The notes under the pieces: model-generated
Told to the model about the DNA's origin: nothing
The model's database searches: none
What the model saw: the letters and a program-made list of their open reading frames with translations, nothing else
Position numbers and translations under genes: made by a program
Shown: positions 20,211 through 30,111 of the stretch, one piece after another
Position numbering within the stretch: the first letter of the stretch is position 1
Layout: every line of letters begins with the position of its first letter
Source of the DNA: Myxococcales bacterium
Lineage (GTDB): Bacteria > Myxococcota_A > Polyangia > Nannocystales > Nannocystaceae
Length of the DNA stretch: 64,000 bases
Direction: 5' to 3'
Assembly: GCA_020633295.1 (NCBI GenBank)
Contig: JACKDW010000001.1
Location: 496,001-560,000, forward strand

Positions 20211-20395
20211 CCGCCCACGCGCGAATCTGCGCATAGGGCCTCCGAACCGACGAAGCGCGGCGATCGGCGGCCGTCGCCGGCCCTCCCACGAGCACGCAGA
20301 AGCCCTGAAATCGCGGCTCATTTCACCCGCTCTCGGCGCTTCGCCGCTGGACATCCGGGCTAGGCACCCCCCGCGACGCGTGTCATTCTCGCGCC

Positions 20396-21601
20396 GTGCA
20401 TTCGTCCTTGTCGGCACTCGCCGCTCCCCCCTGCGCCCTGCTCTCGCTCTCGGCCCTGTCCCTGATCCTGCTCGCCTGTACGGGCGAAGACGCGCCTTCG
20501 AGCCTCGAGCGCCGCAGCCAGGAGCAGACGACCCCGAGCGAGACGCCGGATCCCGGCGAGTCCGGCGAGCCCGCGAAGGAGGCGCGGCCGAAGCTCACGC
20601 CGCGCCCCGCCGACCCGAACGCGACGCCCGAGTCGACCAAGACGCCCGAAGACGGCTCCGTGCTGCTCGTCAAGAACCCCGACGGCGAGCGCGTACAGCT
20701 GCGCCTGCGGCTCAAGGACGACTCGGTGTACCGCGTCATGACCATCGGCAATGTGCAGCTCCCAGCGGTGCAGACGCCGACCGGCTTCGCGCGCCAGATC
20801 GAGCTCGCGCTCAAGGACTGCTCGGGCGAGGGACAAGACCGCCGCTGCACGCTCGAGCATCGCTACCTCAACTACGACGCGGAGCCGCCGACCGGCACGT
20901 TCATGAGGCAGGACGAGGCCCAGGTCGCCGACCTGGTCACGCGTCACACGCTGTTCGCCGACGGCCGCTACGGGGGCCCGACCCAGGTCGAGGGACCCAA
21001 GGAGCAGGCGGAGGCCCCGGCTGGCCAGGCGCTCGCCGTCGCCGAGCGCTTCTTCTGTATCCGCCTGCCCGCCGAGCCGATCGCCGAGCGCGCGAGCTGG
21101 AAGAGCCGCTGCCGTCGTCGCGTAGGCGGGAAGGTCGACGAGCGCGAGCTCGTCTACATCCTCAAGACCCTGGACGTGGAGCCCGAGACCGGCGAGCAGC
21201 GGGCCGAGATCAAGTACATCGGCTCGTACAAGACGACCGATCCCAAGCTCGGCGAGCGCTCGGGCGCGGTCACCGGGACGCTGTTCTTCTGGGTCACGAC
21301 CGGCGAGCCGCACGTCATGACCGAGAAGATCAGCCTGTCGATCAACGACGAGCGCGGCCTCGCGACCCAGACGACGACGAAGACGCAGTTCTCCCGCCTG
21401 GACCCCGGCCCGCCGGAGGTCCTCACGCGCACCGACGAGCGCCCCTATCAGACCCCGCCGGTCACGCTCAACAAGGCTGCGGGTCACGAGTACGCGGGCC
21501 CGAAGTTCAACGTCGAGCTGCCGGAGGGGGACAGCACGGCCGACGTGAAGGCCGACGCCAAGGCCGACGCCAAGGCCGAGGACAGCAAGGGCGTCGGCTG
21601 A
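20396..21601 (+). CDS. Lipoprotein of unknown function
   Basis: A 401-residue protein with a GTG start at 20396. The signal peptide ends in LILLAC, followed by a Pro/Glu/Thr-rich linker to about residue 100. A beta-rich globular domain of about 270 residues follows that I do not recognise. Several cysteines (around 138, 148, 222 and 238) could form disulfides. The tail contains a short DAKA repeat (ADAKADAKAED). It is probably anchored in the outer membrane. It is convergent with the lipoprotein gene at 21608, with a 6-bp gap. Confidence 0.82.
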   Translation: MHSSLSALAAPPCALLSLSALSLILLACTGEDAPSSLERRSQEQTTPSETPDPGESGEPAKEARPKLTPRPADPNATPESTKTPEDGSVLLVKNPDGERVQLRLRLKDDSVYRVMTIGNVQLPAVQTPTGFARQIELALKDCSGEGQDRRCTLEHRYLNYDAEPPTGTFMRQDEAQVADLVTRHTLFADGRYGGPTQVEGPKEQAEAPAGQALAVAERFFCIRLPAEPIAERASWKSRCRRRVGGKVDERELVYILKTLDVEPETGEQRAEIKYIGSYKTTDPKLGERSGAVTGTLFFWVTTGEPHVMTEKISLSINDERGLATQTTTKTQFSRLDPGPPEVLTRTDERPYQTPPVTLNKAAGHEYAGPKFNVELPEGDSTADVKADAKADAKAEDSKGVG

Positions 21602-21607
21602 GCGACC

Positions 21608-22123
21608 TCACTCCGGCGTGTCTTCCACGCGCACGAAGGACATCGTGCCGCGGTTCGCGTTCGACTCGCCGAAGCCGAGCATCCCGCTGAGCGCCGTGTC
21701 CTCGGGGTTGATGAGCACCCAGCCCTTGCCCTGGCCGCAGCCCTGCGCCGAGCAGACATCGCCCTGCTGACCGTCCTGCCAATCGAAGGTCACGAGGTTG
21801 CCCGGCGTCGCCTGGCCCGAGTTATCAGGCGCGGTGCGCTGCTTCATGTTGAGCACGAAGCGGATCGCGCCGTCATCACTCTTAAATGATCCGTAGTAGC
21901 GGGTGTCGCCCAGCTTGGACACGCCGAGCTCGCCCATCTGCCCGCCGATCTCGCCGAGCCAGACGCCGGTGAAGTCGGGCACCTCGCCGTAGAGATCGAC
22001 CGGCGGCGGCGGCTCTGAGCGTCCTCCCGGGCCGCCGCTGCTCACAGCGCAGCCGCCGAGCACGACGCACGCGAGCGCGACGCGGCGCAGGAGGGACGAG
22101 CGGGGTGCGTTCGGACGAGACAC
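21608..22123 (-). CDS. Small lipoprotein, unrecognised
   Basis: A 171-residue protein. From the GTG at 22123 it has a short signal peptide ending in VVLGGC, then a proline linker and a compact beta-rich domain (DFTGVWLGEIGGQMGELGVSK, RYYGSFKSDDGAIRFVLNM). The domain reads like a lipocalin-like beta-barrel in which a small molecule or lipid could bind, but no family was identified. Upstream frames continue through a 12-bp tandem repeat, where translation is improbable. Confidence 0.72.
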   Translation of the reverse strand: MSRPNAPRSSLLRRVALACVVLGGCAVSSGGPGGRSEPPPPVDLYGEVPDFTGVWLGEIGGQMGELGVSKLGDTRYYGSFKSDDGAIRFVLNMKQRTAPDNSGQATPGNLVTFDWQDGQQGDVCSAQGCGQGKGWVLINPEDTALSGMLGFGESNANRGTMSFVRVEDTPE

Positions 22124-22512
22124 GAGCGGACGAAGCCGAGCGAGCGGATGGAGAGCTCGAGAGAGAGCTCGAGAGAGAGCTCGAGAGAGAGCTCGAGAGA
22201 GAGCTCGAGATCGAGGTTGAAGCGAAGAGGTCGAGGTCGCGAGCGAAGAGGTCAAGGCGAAGGTCGAGACGAATGTCGGAGGCGCGATCGAGAGCAGGTC
22301 GTGGGTTTGGACGCGACGCGAGCCCGGGATGTTCTCCTGGCGCAACTCGCGTACCGAACCGGGGCGATGGTGGCACACCGAGCGGAGACGGCGGAGCTGA
22401 ATACACGAATCCCGCGGTGCCGTGCACGCGAACGCCCGGTATCGCCCGGCAAAAACCGTTCGGCGCGCGCGCTGGTCGGGAGAAACAACCACGACTACAA
22501 TCGGGCGACTCC
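22124..22512. other. Gene-free divergent intergenic region of about 390 bp
   Basis: It lies between the lipoprotein gene at 21608-22123 (minus) and the membrane protein gene at 22513 (plus). It holds the GAGCTCGAGAGA tandem repeat at about 22151-22210. Open frames crossing it in both directions are artefacts of the repeat and the GC content. No promoter was recognised. Confidence 0.6.
22151..22210. repeat. 12-bp tandem repeat (GAGAGAGCTCGA), about five copies
   Basis: Nearly perfect copies lie about 30-90 bp upstream of the minus-strand lipoprotein start. Each unit contains the palindrome GAGCTC / CTCGAG. In one frame it would encode ELER, in another RALS, but no gene appears to use it. Confidence 0.9.
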
Positions 22513-23255
22513 ATGGCGACCCGTCCACTCCCCGGCAGCGCGCGGCGTAGGGATACGCGTGGCTCGCGTTCCCGCGCGCCGGTGGCCGTCCTCGCCGCGC
22601 TCGCGATCATCACGGGCTTGCTGCCCGACTCCGCGGTGGCCGCCCCCGGCAAAGACGCCGAGTCGTCCGAGGACGCCGGCGAGGACGACGGCGAGGACGC
22701 CCCTGACGGCGACAACGGCGACGATGAAGAGGCAGGGGAGGCGGGTGACGCGTCCGACGACGACACATCCTCGACGCCCGAGTCGGCCGGCATGGGGGGA
22801 AACGTCATCTCGGCCGATGACCCGGACGCGCAGCGGGCCCAGGCCGAGCTCGAGGGCACCTCGCTCTCGGACGCCCCCCCCGGCGTCCCCGAGCGCATGG
22901 AGCCGCTGCAGGCCGCCGCTTGGTGGACGCTGTTCGGGACGTTCGCGCTCGCTACCACCGGCGGCCTGTTCGTCGGCCTGTCCCAGGTGCAGCAGGACAA
23001 CGCCAACCGCCTGACCATGCTGCTCGACGATCAGGGCAACGCGATCCCCTTCACCGAGGTCGAGGAGGACTACAACGCGGCGCTGTCCAAGGGCGACACC
23101 TACGACGCGCTGGCGACCGGCTTCCTGGTCGCCAGCGGGGCCACGCTGATCGCCAGCATCGCGCTCTTCGGCGTCCACGGACGTCGCAAGCGGCTCGCGC
23201 GCAATCGCGCGCAGAGCCGCCTCCAGCTGCGACCCGGCGGTCTGGAGGTTCGATT

Positions 23256-23259
<4 letters not shown>
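22513..23259 (+). CDS. Exported protein with acidic linker and two membrane segments
   Basis: A 248-residue protein from the ATG at 22513. It has an N-terminal signal sequence (VAVLAALAIITGLLPDSAVAA), a strongly acidic Asp/Glu/Gly-rich linker (about residues 50-110), then two hydrophobic segments around 140-160 and 200-220 and a basic C-terminal tail. Function unknown. The downstream lipoprotein gene begins within its stop codon (TTGA), so the two are coupled. A GGAGG at 23244-23248, inside its end, serves that next gene. Confidence 0.78.
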
Positions 23260-23846
<587 letters not shown>

Positions 23847-23990
23847 AGTCCGTCGGATCCGCGCGTCCCTGCGCCACACTCCTCCTCGGAGGACGGCGCG
23901 ACCGGGCGCGTCGCCGCGAGCGCGCGAGCGCGCCGCGAGCACCTACCAACTTCCCTCAACGCAGAGTCCAAACAAGCGAGAGCACTGGTC

Positions 23991-24755
23991 GTGGGCATTT
24001 CGAAATTTTTTAGCAGCAGCGGGCGCAGCCAGGCGCGGCTCGACCGGCTCATCCGCAAGGTCGAGAACCGCTACGCGCAGTCGGGCGACCGCTACGACGC
24101 GATGCAGCGCCTGCTCAAGATCGGCACGCCGCCGGCGATCGTCGGCCTCCTGCGCCGCTTCACCATCGCCTCGAGCAAGAGCATCGAGGACGAGGAGGAG
24201 AAGGGCTGGATCTACCGGCGGCTCACCGGCCTCGAGCCGGCGCTCGTGCTGAGCGCGGTCAAGCAGCACTGCCTCGAGAGCGAGCTGATCGAGTCCGACG
24301 GCCCTGAGCGCTACGCCGGCTGGGGCTGGGCGCTGCGCATCGTCGAGGACCTCGCCGACGAGCAGCAGGAGTGGGACATCCTCGACGCGCTGCTCGAGAA
24401 GCACCCGCCCGGCTACGAGCGCAACCCGTCGAAGAAGATCCAGCTGCTCACGCACATCTCGGAGATCGACAACCCGCGCGTGCCCGGGATCCTCGCCAGC
24501 TACCTCAAGGACACCGACGAGAACGTGCGCTTCTACTGCGTCGAGGCGCTGATCGACATCGGCGATCCGAGCTCGATCGAGCCGCTCGTGCGGCAGCTCG
24601 CCAACCCCGAGGAGGACTCGCTGCGCCTGCGCACCGCGATCCTCAACGGGCTCGCGCGCCACAAGTGGGACGTCAGCGCGTACGCCGAGCAGATCCGGCC
24701 GAACCTCGGCAGCGAGGGGCACACCTTCAACGGCACCCTCGTGCACGCGGGCTGA
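23991..24755 (+). CDS. HEAT-repeat protein
   Basis: A 254-residue helical protein starting at the GTG at 23991. Paired helices such as DAMQRLLKIGTPPAIVGLLRRF, NPRVPGILASYLKDTDENVRFYCVEALIDIG and SIEPLVRQLA are HEAT/armadillo-like repeats. These give protein-binding scaffolds, usually cytoplasmic. No catalytic motif. It lies directly upstream of carB on the same strand but with a 180-bp gap, so co-transcription is uncertain. Confidence 0.82.
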   Translation: MGISKFFSSSGRSQARLDRLIRKVENRYAQSGDRYDAMQRLLKIGTPPAIVGLLRRFTIASSKSIEDEEEKGWIYRRLTGLEPALVLSAVKQHCLESELIESDGPERYAGWGWALRIVEDLADEQQEWDILDALLEKHPPGYERNPSKKIQLLTHISEIDNPRVPGILASYLKDTDENVRFYCVEALIDIGDPSSIEPLVRQLANPEEDSLRLRTAILNGLARHKWDVSAYAEQIRPNLGSEGHTFNGTLVHAG

Positions 24756-24937
24756 GCACGCCGGCTCCGGCCGCGGCTGACGCGAGCGCACGCGGCACGC
24801 GCTCGCCGGCCGCGGGTCCGTGAGCGCCCCGCTCGTCCCCGAAATATCGGGCGCGCGGACGGCCGTCACCCGGGCGCGCGGGTGCTATGAAGGGCCGGGC
24901 GCTCGCGCGAGAACGCGCGCGTCGCCCTCACGCACGC

Positions 24938-27900
24938 ATGCCACGCCGCACCGATATTCGCCGCATCGTCGTCCTCGGCTCCGGCCCGATCGTCATCGGG
25001 CAAGCCTGCGAGTTCGACTACTCGGGCACCCAGGCCGTCAAGGCGCTCCGCCAGGACGGCTACGAGGTCATCCTGATGAACTCGAACCCGGCGACGATCA
25101 TGACGGATCCCGAGCTGGCGGATCGGACATATATCGAGCCGCTGACGGTCGAGTTCCTCGACCGCGTGCTCGCGGCCGAGCAGCCCGACGCGCTGCTCTC
25201 GACGGTCGGCGGGCAGACGGCGCTCAACCTCGCGATCCAGGCCGGCAAGCAGGGCGTGCTCGCGCGCCACGGCGTCGAGCTGCTCGGCGCCAACCTGGCC
25301 GCGATCGAGAAGGCCGAGGATCGCGACCGCTTCAAGGCGGCGATGGTCTCCATCGGCCTCGAGGTCCCCGTCAGCATCTACTGTCACTCGCAGGAGGAGG
25401 CCTGGGCGGCGCTCGACAAGATCGGCTTCCCGGCGATCATCCGCGCGAGCTTCACGCTCGGGGGCACGGGCGCCGCGATCGCCTACAACCGCGAGGAGTT
25501 CGAAGATCAGGTGCAGCGGGCGCTCGCGGCGAGCATGCGCGGCGAGATCCTGATCGAGGAGTCGGTGCTCGGCTGGAAGGAGTTCGAGCTCGAGGTCATG
25601 CGCGACGCGAAGGACAACTTCGTCGTCATCTGCTCGATCGAGAACCTCGACCCGATGGGCGTGCACACGGGCGACAGCATCACGATCGCGCCGGCGCAGA
25701 CGCTGACCGACAAGGAGTACCAGCGCATGCGCGACGCGGCCAAGGCCGTCGTCAGCGAGATCGGGGTCAACACCGGCGGCTGCAACATCCAGTTCGCGAT
25801 CGACCCCAAGACCGGGCGCATGACCGTGATCGAGATGAACCCGCGGGTCTCGCGATCGTCGGCGCTCGCGTCGAAGGCGACCGGCTTCCCGATCGCCAAG
25901 ATCGCGGCCAAGCTCGCGGTCGGCTACACGCTCGACGAGCTGCGCAACGACATCACGCGCGTCACGCCGGCGAGCTTCGAGCCGAGCATCGACTACGTCG
26001 TCACCAAGATCCCGCGCTTCACCTTCGAGAAGTTCCGCCAGGCCGACGACACGCTGACGATCCAGATGCAGTCGGTCGGCGAGGTCATGGCGATCGGGCG
26101 GACCTTCCGCGAGTCGCTCGGCAAGGCGATGTGCAGCCTCGAGATCGACACCTACGGCTTCGACCGCGCGCCGCGAGGCGGCGTCGAGGGCCTGCTCAGC
26201 CGGCCCAACCCCGCGCGCCTGTGGTACGTCGGCGAGGCGCTGCGCCGCGGCCTCTCGCGCGAGCGCGTGCATCAGCTCTCGCGCATTGATCCCTGGTTCT
26301 TGGGCCAGATCGCGTCGATCGTCGAGTTCGAGGAGCACCTGCGCGGCTCGGCCGGCGCGCCGCTCGACGCGCTCGGCGAGCGCCTGCGCTGGGCCAAGCG
26401 CCTCGGGCTCACCGATCACCGCGTCGCGGCGCTGCTCGAGACCACCGAGGACGCGGTCCGCGACGCGCGGCGGCGCCTCGGGATCACGCCGGTGTACAAG
26501 CGCATCGACACCTGCGCGGCCGAGTTCGAGGCGTTCACGCCCTACCTCTACTCGACCTACGAGGAGGAGTGCGAGGCGGGGATCTCCGACAAGCGCAAGG
26601 TCGTGATCCTCGGCGGCGGCCCCAACCGCATCGGGCAAGGCATCGAGTTCGACTACTGCTGCTGTCACGCCGCGTTCGCGCTGCACGACGCCGGGCTCGA
26701 GACCATCATGATCAACTGCAACCCGGAGACGGTGTCGACGGACTACGACACCAGCGACCGGCTGTACTTCGAGCCGCTGACCGCCGAGCACGTGCTCTCG
26801 GTGCTCGACCTCGAGTCCCGGCGCGGCGAGATCGCGGGCGTGCTCGTGCAGTTCGGCGGGCAGACGCCGCTCAAGCTCGCGCGCGCGATCGAGGACGCCG
26901 GCTACCGCCTGCTCGGGACCGGCGCGGACTCCATCGACCGCGCCGAGGACCGCGGCCGCTTCGGCGAGCTCGTGACGCGCCTCGGCATCCGCTGCCCCCG
27001 CTGGGGCGTCGCGCGCTCGAGCGAGGAGGCCTTCGAGATCGCGCACTCGATCGGCTACCCGGTGCTCGTGCGCCCGAGCTACGTGCTCGGCGGGCGCGCG
27101 ATGGTCATCGTCTACAGCGACGGCGAGCTCGACGAGTACATGCGCACCGCGGTGCGGGCCTCGCCCGACCACCCCGTGCTCGTCGACCAGTTCCTGCACA
27201 ACGCGACCGAGCTCGACGTCGACGCCATCGCCGACGGCCGCGACGTGGTCATCGCCGGCATCATGGAGCACATCGAGGAGGCCGGGATCCACTCGGGCGA
27301 CTCGGGCTGCTCGCTGCCGCCGGTCAACGTGCCGCCCGCGACGCTCGAGGAGGTCCGTCGAGTCACGCGCGCGCTCGCGCGAGAGCTCCACGTCATCGGC
27401 CTGATGAACGTGCAGCTCGCGCTGCACGAGGGCACCGTGTACGTCCTCGAGGTCAACCCGCGCGCGAGCCGGACGATCCCCTTCGTTGCCAAGGCCCTCG
27501 GAACGCCGTTCGCCAAGCTCGCCGCGCGTATCGCGGCCGGCGAGCGCCTGGCCGAGCTCGGCCTCGAGGAACGCATCCCCCGGCATATCTCGGTCAAGGT
27601 CCCGGTGTTCCCGTTCATGAAGTTCAAGAACGTCGACACGATCCTCGGCCCCGAGATGCGCAGCACCGGCGAGGTCATGGGCGTGGCGACGAATTTCGGC
27701 GCCGCGTGTTACAAGGGGCTCTTGGCGTCCGGCACCGACCTCCCGCAGCGCGGGACCGTGTTCATCTCGGTCCGCGACGACGACAAGCCGCAGGTCATGC
27801 CGGTGGCCCGCCACCTGGTCCGGCTCGGCTTTGACCTCGTCGCCACGCGCGGCACCGCCCGCTCGATCCGCGAGGCTGGCCTCGACTGCGAGCAGATCAA

Positions 27901-28222
27901 CAAGGTCAAGGAGGGCCGCCCGCACATCGTCGACGCGCTCGTCAACGGCGAGATCGCGATGGTCGTCAACACGACCATCGGCGCCCAGGCGATCGCCGAC
28001 AGCTTCAGCATCCGGCGTACAGCCCTGGTCCACCGTGTGCCATACTTCACCACGGTCTCCGGCGCGATGGCCGCCGCCCACGCCATCGAGGCCGCGCGAA
28101 CCGGCGAGCGCGCGTTGGCGGCTATACCGCTGCAGGAATATCACCAGATCCCCGGCCACCTCCCGGCCGACGCCCCCGCCAAGCTCGCGGGGTATCGCAA
28201 CGAACGCATCCAGGACCGCTAA
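24938..28222 (+). CDS. carB: Carbamoyl-phosphate synthase large subunit
   Basis: A 1094-residue protein with the full CarB layout: ATP-grasp half 1 (about 1-400), oligomerisation domain (400-550), ATP-grasp half 2 (550-935) and MGS-like allosteric domain (to the end). It makes carbamoyl phosphate for arginine and pyrimidine synthesis from glutamine-derived ammonia, bicarbonate and ATP. 'VLGSGPIVIGQACEFDYSGT' and 'ILGGGPNRIGQGIEFDYCCC' open the two halves. The ATG at 24938 is chosen because homology starts three residues later. carA is not in the window. greA follows, as in some Proteobacteria. Confidence 0.97.
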   Translation: MPRRTDIRRIVVLGSGPIVIGQACEFDYSGTQAVKALRQDGYEVILMNSNPATIMTDPELADRTYIEPLTVEFLDRVLAAEQPDALLSTVGGQTALNLAIQAGKQGVLARHGVELLGANLAAIEKAEDRDRFKAAMVSIGLEVPVSIYCHSQEEAWAALDKIGFPAIIRASFTLGGTGAAIAYNREEFEDQVQRALAASMRGEILIEESVLGWKEFELEVMRDAKDNFVVICSIENLDPMGVHTGDSITIAPAQTLTDKEYQRMRDAAKAVVSEIGVNTGGCNIQFAIDPKTGRMTVIEMNPRVSRSSALASKATGFPIAKIAAKLAVGYTLDELRNDITRVTPASFEPSIDYVVTKIPRFTFEKFRQADDTLTIQMQSVGEVMAIGRTFRESLGKAMCSLEIDTYGFDRAPRGGVEGLLSRPNPARLWYVGEALRRGLSRERVHQLSRIDPWFLGQIASIVEFEEHLRGSAGAPLDALGERLRWAKRLGLTDHRVAALLETTEDAVRDARRRLGITPVYKRIDTCAAEFEAFTPYLYSTYEEECEAGISDKRKVVILGGGPNRIGQGIEFDYCCCHAAFALHDAGLETIMINCNPETVSTDYDTSDRLYFEPLTAEHVLSVLDLESRRGEIAGVLVQFGGQTPLKLARAIEDAGYRLLGTGADSIDRAEDRGRFGELVTRLGIRCPRWGVARSSEEAFEIAHSIGYPVLVRPSYVLGGRAMVIVYSDGELDEYMRTAVRASPDHPVLVDQFLHNATELDVDAIADGRDVVIAGIMEHIEEAGIHSGDSGCSLPPVNVPPATLEEVRRVTRALARELHVIGLMNVQLALHEGTVYVLEVNPRASRTIPFVAKALGTPFAKLAARIAAGERLAELGLEERIPRHISVKVPVFPFMKFKNVDTILGPEMRSTGEVMGVATNFGAACYKGLLASGTDLPQRGTVFISVRDDDKPQVMPVARHLVRLGFDLVATRGTARSIREAGLDCEQINKVKEGRPHIVDALVNGEIAMVVNTTIGAQAIADSFSIRRTALVHRVPYFTTVSGAMAAAHAIEAARTGERALAAIPLQEYHQIPGHLPADAPAKLAGYRNERIQDR

Positions 28223-28284
28223 CCCGGGCTCCCTGTAACCCCGGATTACCTGGCCCAAGAGGTCCAGCCCGAGAGAAGTCGTAC

Positions 28285-28770
28285 ATGGCGAACTCATCCC
28301 CCATCACGCCAGCGGGGCTCAAGAAGCTGCGCGCAGAGCTCAGGAGAATCATCGAGATCGAGCGGCCCAAGAACGTGGCCGAGATCGAGGAGGCCCGCTC
28401 CCACGGCGATCTCAAGGAGAACGCCGAGTATCACGCCGCGAAGGAGATGCAGGGCAAGCTCGACGGTCGGATGAAGTACCTGCGCTACAAGATCAACAAG
28501 TCGCAGGTGATCGACCCCATCTCGGTCAAAGCCGACACGATCATCTTCGGGGCCACCGTCACCCTCGAGGACCTCGATAACGAGGTCCAGGTCATCTACA
28601 AGCTCGTCGGCGAGGACGAGTCCAACGCCGACGAAGGCAAGATCTCGATCACCGCGCCGATTGCGCGGGCGATGCTCGGCAAACGCGAGGGCGATGAGGT
28701 CATCGTCAAGCTGCCCAAGGGCGATCGCGAGTACGAGGTCATCAAAATCGAGTACAAAGCCATCGACTGA
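28285..28770 (+). CDS. greA: Transcription elongation factor GreA
   Basis: A 161-residue protein with an N-terminal coiled coil (about 10-75; KNVAEIEEARSHGDLKENAEYHAAKE carries the acidic tip DLKENAEY) and a C-terminal FKBP-like domain. GreA rescues backtracked RNA polymerase by stimulating transcript cleavage. It follows carB by 62 bp. Its stop overlaps the start of the next lipoprotein gene (TGATG). Confidence 0.96.
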   Translation: MANSSPITPAGLKKLRAELRRIIEIERPKNVAEIEEARSHGDLKENAEYHAAKEMQGKLDGRMKYLRYKINKSQVIDPISVKADTIIFGATVTLEDLDNEVQVIYKLVGEDESNADEGKISITAPIARAMLGKREGDEVIVKLPKGDREYEVIKIEYKAID

Positions 28771-29399
28771 TGCCGACCTCGGAGCAGCCCCAGGCCCCGT
28801 CACGCCCCCTCGCCGCGCTCGCGCTCCGGCTCGGCTTCGCCGGGCTCGTGCTCGGCCTGTTCGCCGCCGTGACGCAGCTGCAGGGCTGCAAAGCGGGGGC
28901 CGACGCCGCGTGCCGGTGCGCCGACGACTGCCGCGGCGGGCTCATCTGTCAGGCGGTCGGCAAGGCGCCGCTCGATCCCAACGCGTGCGCCGGCGGCGGT
29001 GAGGGCTGCTGCTACCCCGCCGAGACCCCCGGGTTCTGCGGCGAGGCCGACGAGTCCGCGGAGAGCGACGGCATGCTGACCGCGCCGAGCCCCGACGACA
29101 ACTTCGACGCGTCGAAGCGCGACCTCGCCGGGCCCGACGACGGCGAGAGCGACGGCGGCAGCTCCGGCTCGACGACCTCCACGATGACCTCCGACGCCAG
29201 CGCGACGACGATGATGACGTCGAGCGCGACGCAGACGACCTCGGGGACCACGCAGGACACGACGAGCGCCACGGAGACGTCGACCACGGCCACGACGTCG
29301 ATGGAGACGGGCACCAGCACCGACTCGAGCGGCTCGTCGACCTCGGACACCGGCACCGGCACGGACACCGACACCGACACCGACACCGACACGAACTAG
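28770..29399 (+). CDS. Cys-rich lipoprotein with Thr-Asp repeat tail
   Basis: A 209-residue protein whose ATG overlaps the greA stop by one base. A hydrophobic signal ends at LQGC. A cysteine-rich head follows (CRCADDCRGGLICQ, GGEGCCYPAE; residues 47-90), then an acidic/Ser/Thr stalk ending in a (TD)n run. It is built like the lipoprotein at 23256-23846 and probably belongs to the same surface-protein group. Function unknown. Confidence 0.78.
   Translation: MPTSEQPQAPSRPLAALALRLGFAGLVLGLFAAVTQLQGCKAGADAACRCADDCRGGLICQAVGKAPLDPNACAGGGEGCCYPAETPGFCGEADESAESDGMLTAPSPDDNFDASKRDLAGPDDGESDGGSSGSTTSTMTSDASATTMMTSSATQTTSGTTQDTTSATETSTTATTSMETGTSTDSSGSSTSDTGTGTDTDTDTDTDTN
29362..29392. repeat. ACCGAC/ACGGAC hexamer repeat encoding Thr-Asp
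   Basis: About five hexamers form the C-terminus of the 28770-29399 lipoprotein. This is the second copy of this tail type in the window. Confidence 0.8.
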
Positions 29400-29450
29400 C
29401 GCAGGCTCGATGCTCGTCCGCCGCTCCACCGCGCCGCCCCGGGGGCCCTC

Positions 29451-29918
29451 GTGAGCGACGCGCCGCACGACCCCGGCCACTGGCTGTGGCGGCTGAGCGC
29501 GTCCGGCTGGTGCCAGGCGGCCGCGCGCGAGCTCGAGGCCGGGGCCGCGCGCGTCGGCAGCCGCCGGACCGCGATCACCCACGCCCGCCGGGCCGCCGGC
29601 ATGGCGCTCAACGGCGTGCTCGTCGCGATCGCGGGCGCCGGCGCGGATCGCATGTCCTGTGAGACACGTTGGGGACGCAGCTACATCGATCACCTGCGCG
29701 CGCTCGCGGGCGGCGACGACGAGACCCGCGCGCCGCTCTCCCTGGCCGCCGCGGCCAGCGCCCGCGCGCTGCTCGAGATCGGCGTGATGCCGGAGCGCGG
29801 GCTGGTGCAGCTCTCGGCCGGCGCCCACGCGCCCGCGCGCCAGGCCCTCGAGCTGGCGGAGACGCTGGTCCGCGCCTGCGCCGAGGTCGTCGCGGACGCC
29901 GACCAGGCGCGGACCTGA
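29451..29918 (+). CDS. Small helical protein, HEPN-like at best
   Basis: A 155-residue protein starting at the GTG at 29451, mostly Ala-rich helices. 'RRTAITHARRAAGMALNGVL' and 'RWGRSYIDHLRALA' resemble four-helix HEPN-type or DUF-like bundles seen in myxobacteria, but the RX4-6H ribonuclease motif of active HEPN proteins is not evident. No signal peptide. It lies 51 bp downstream of a lipoprotein gene. I cannot assign a function. Confidence 0.68.
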   Translation: MSDAPHDPGHWLWRLSASGWCQAAARELEAGAARVGSRRTAITHARRAAGMALNGVLVAIAGAGADRMSCETRWGRSYIDHLRALAGGDDETRAPLSLAAAASARALLEIGVMPERGLVQLSAGAHAPARQALELAETLVRACAEVVADADQART

Positions 29919-30111
29919 GTCAAGCTCGCGACCTCCCGCGACGGGCCGCGGCGGTCGAACTCGCGCGGCGCAGGATGTCCTGGCGAAGGCGCGTGCTTCA
30001 GCGCTAGCCTTGCCCCGTATGCAGCGCGCGCGCGAGAGAGTTGGGCACGGGGGTAGGCGGCTCGCGGACGCGCTGCGACAGAACGAGGGCGCCCGCGTGC
30101 AAGGGCGACCC

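Noticed and set aside
24866..28297. 1143-residue open frame antisense to carB
   Set aside because: It is a GC-driven shadow frame with Asp/Arg/Val-rich noise. carB on the other strand is unmistakable.
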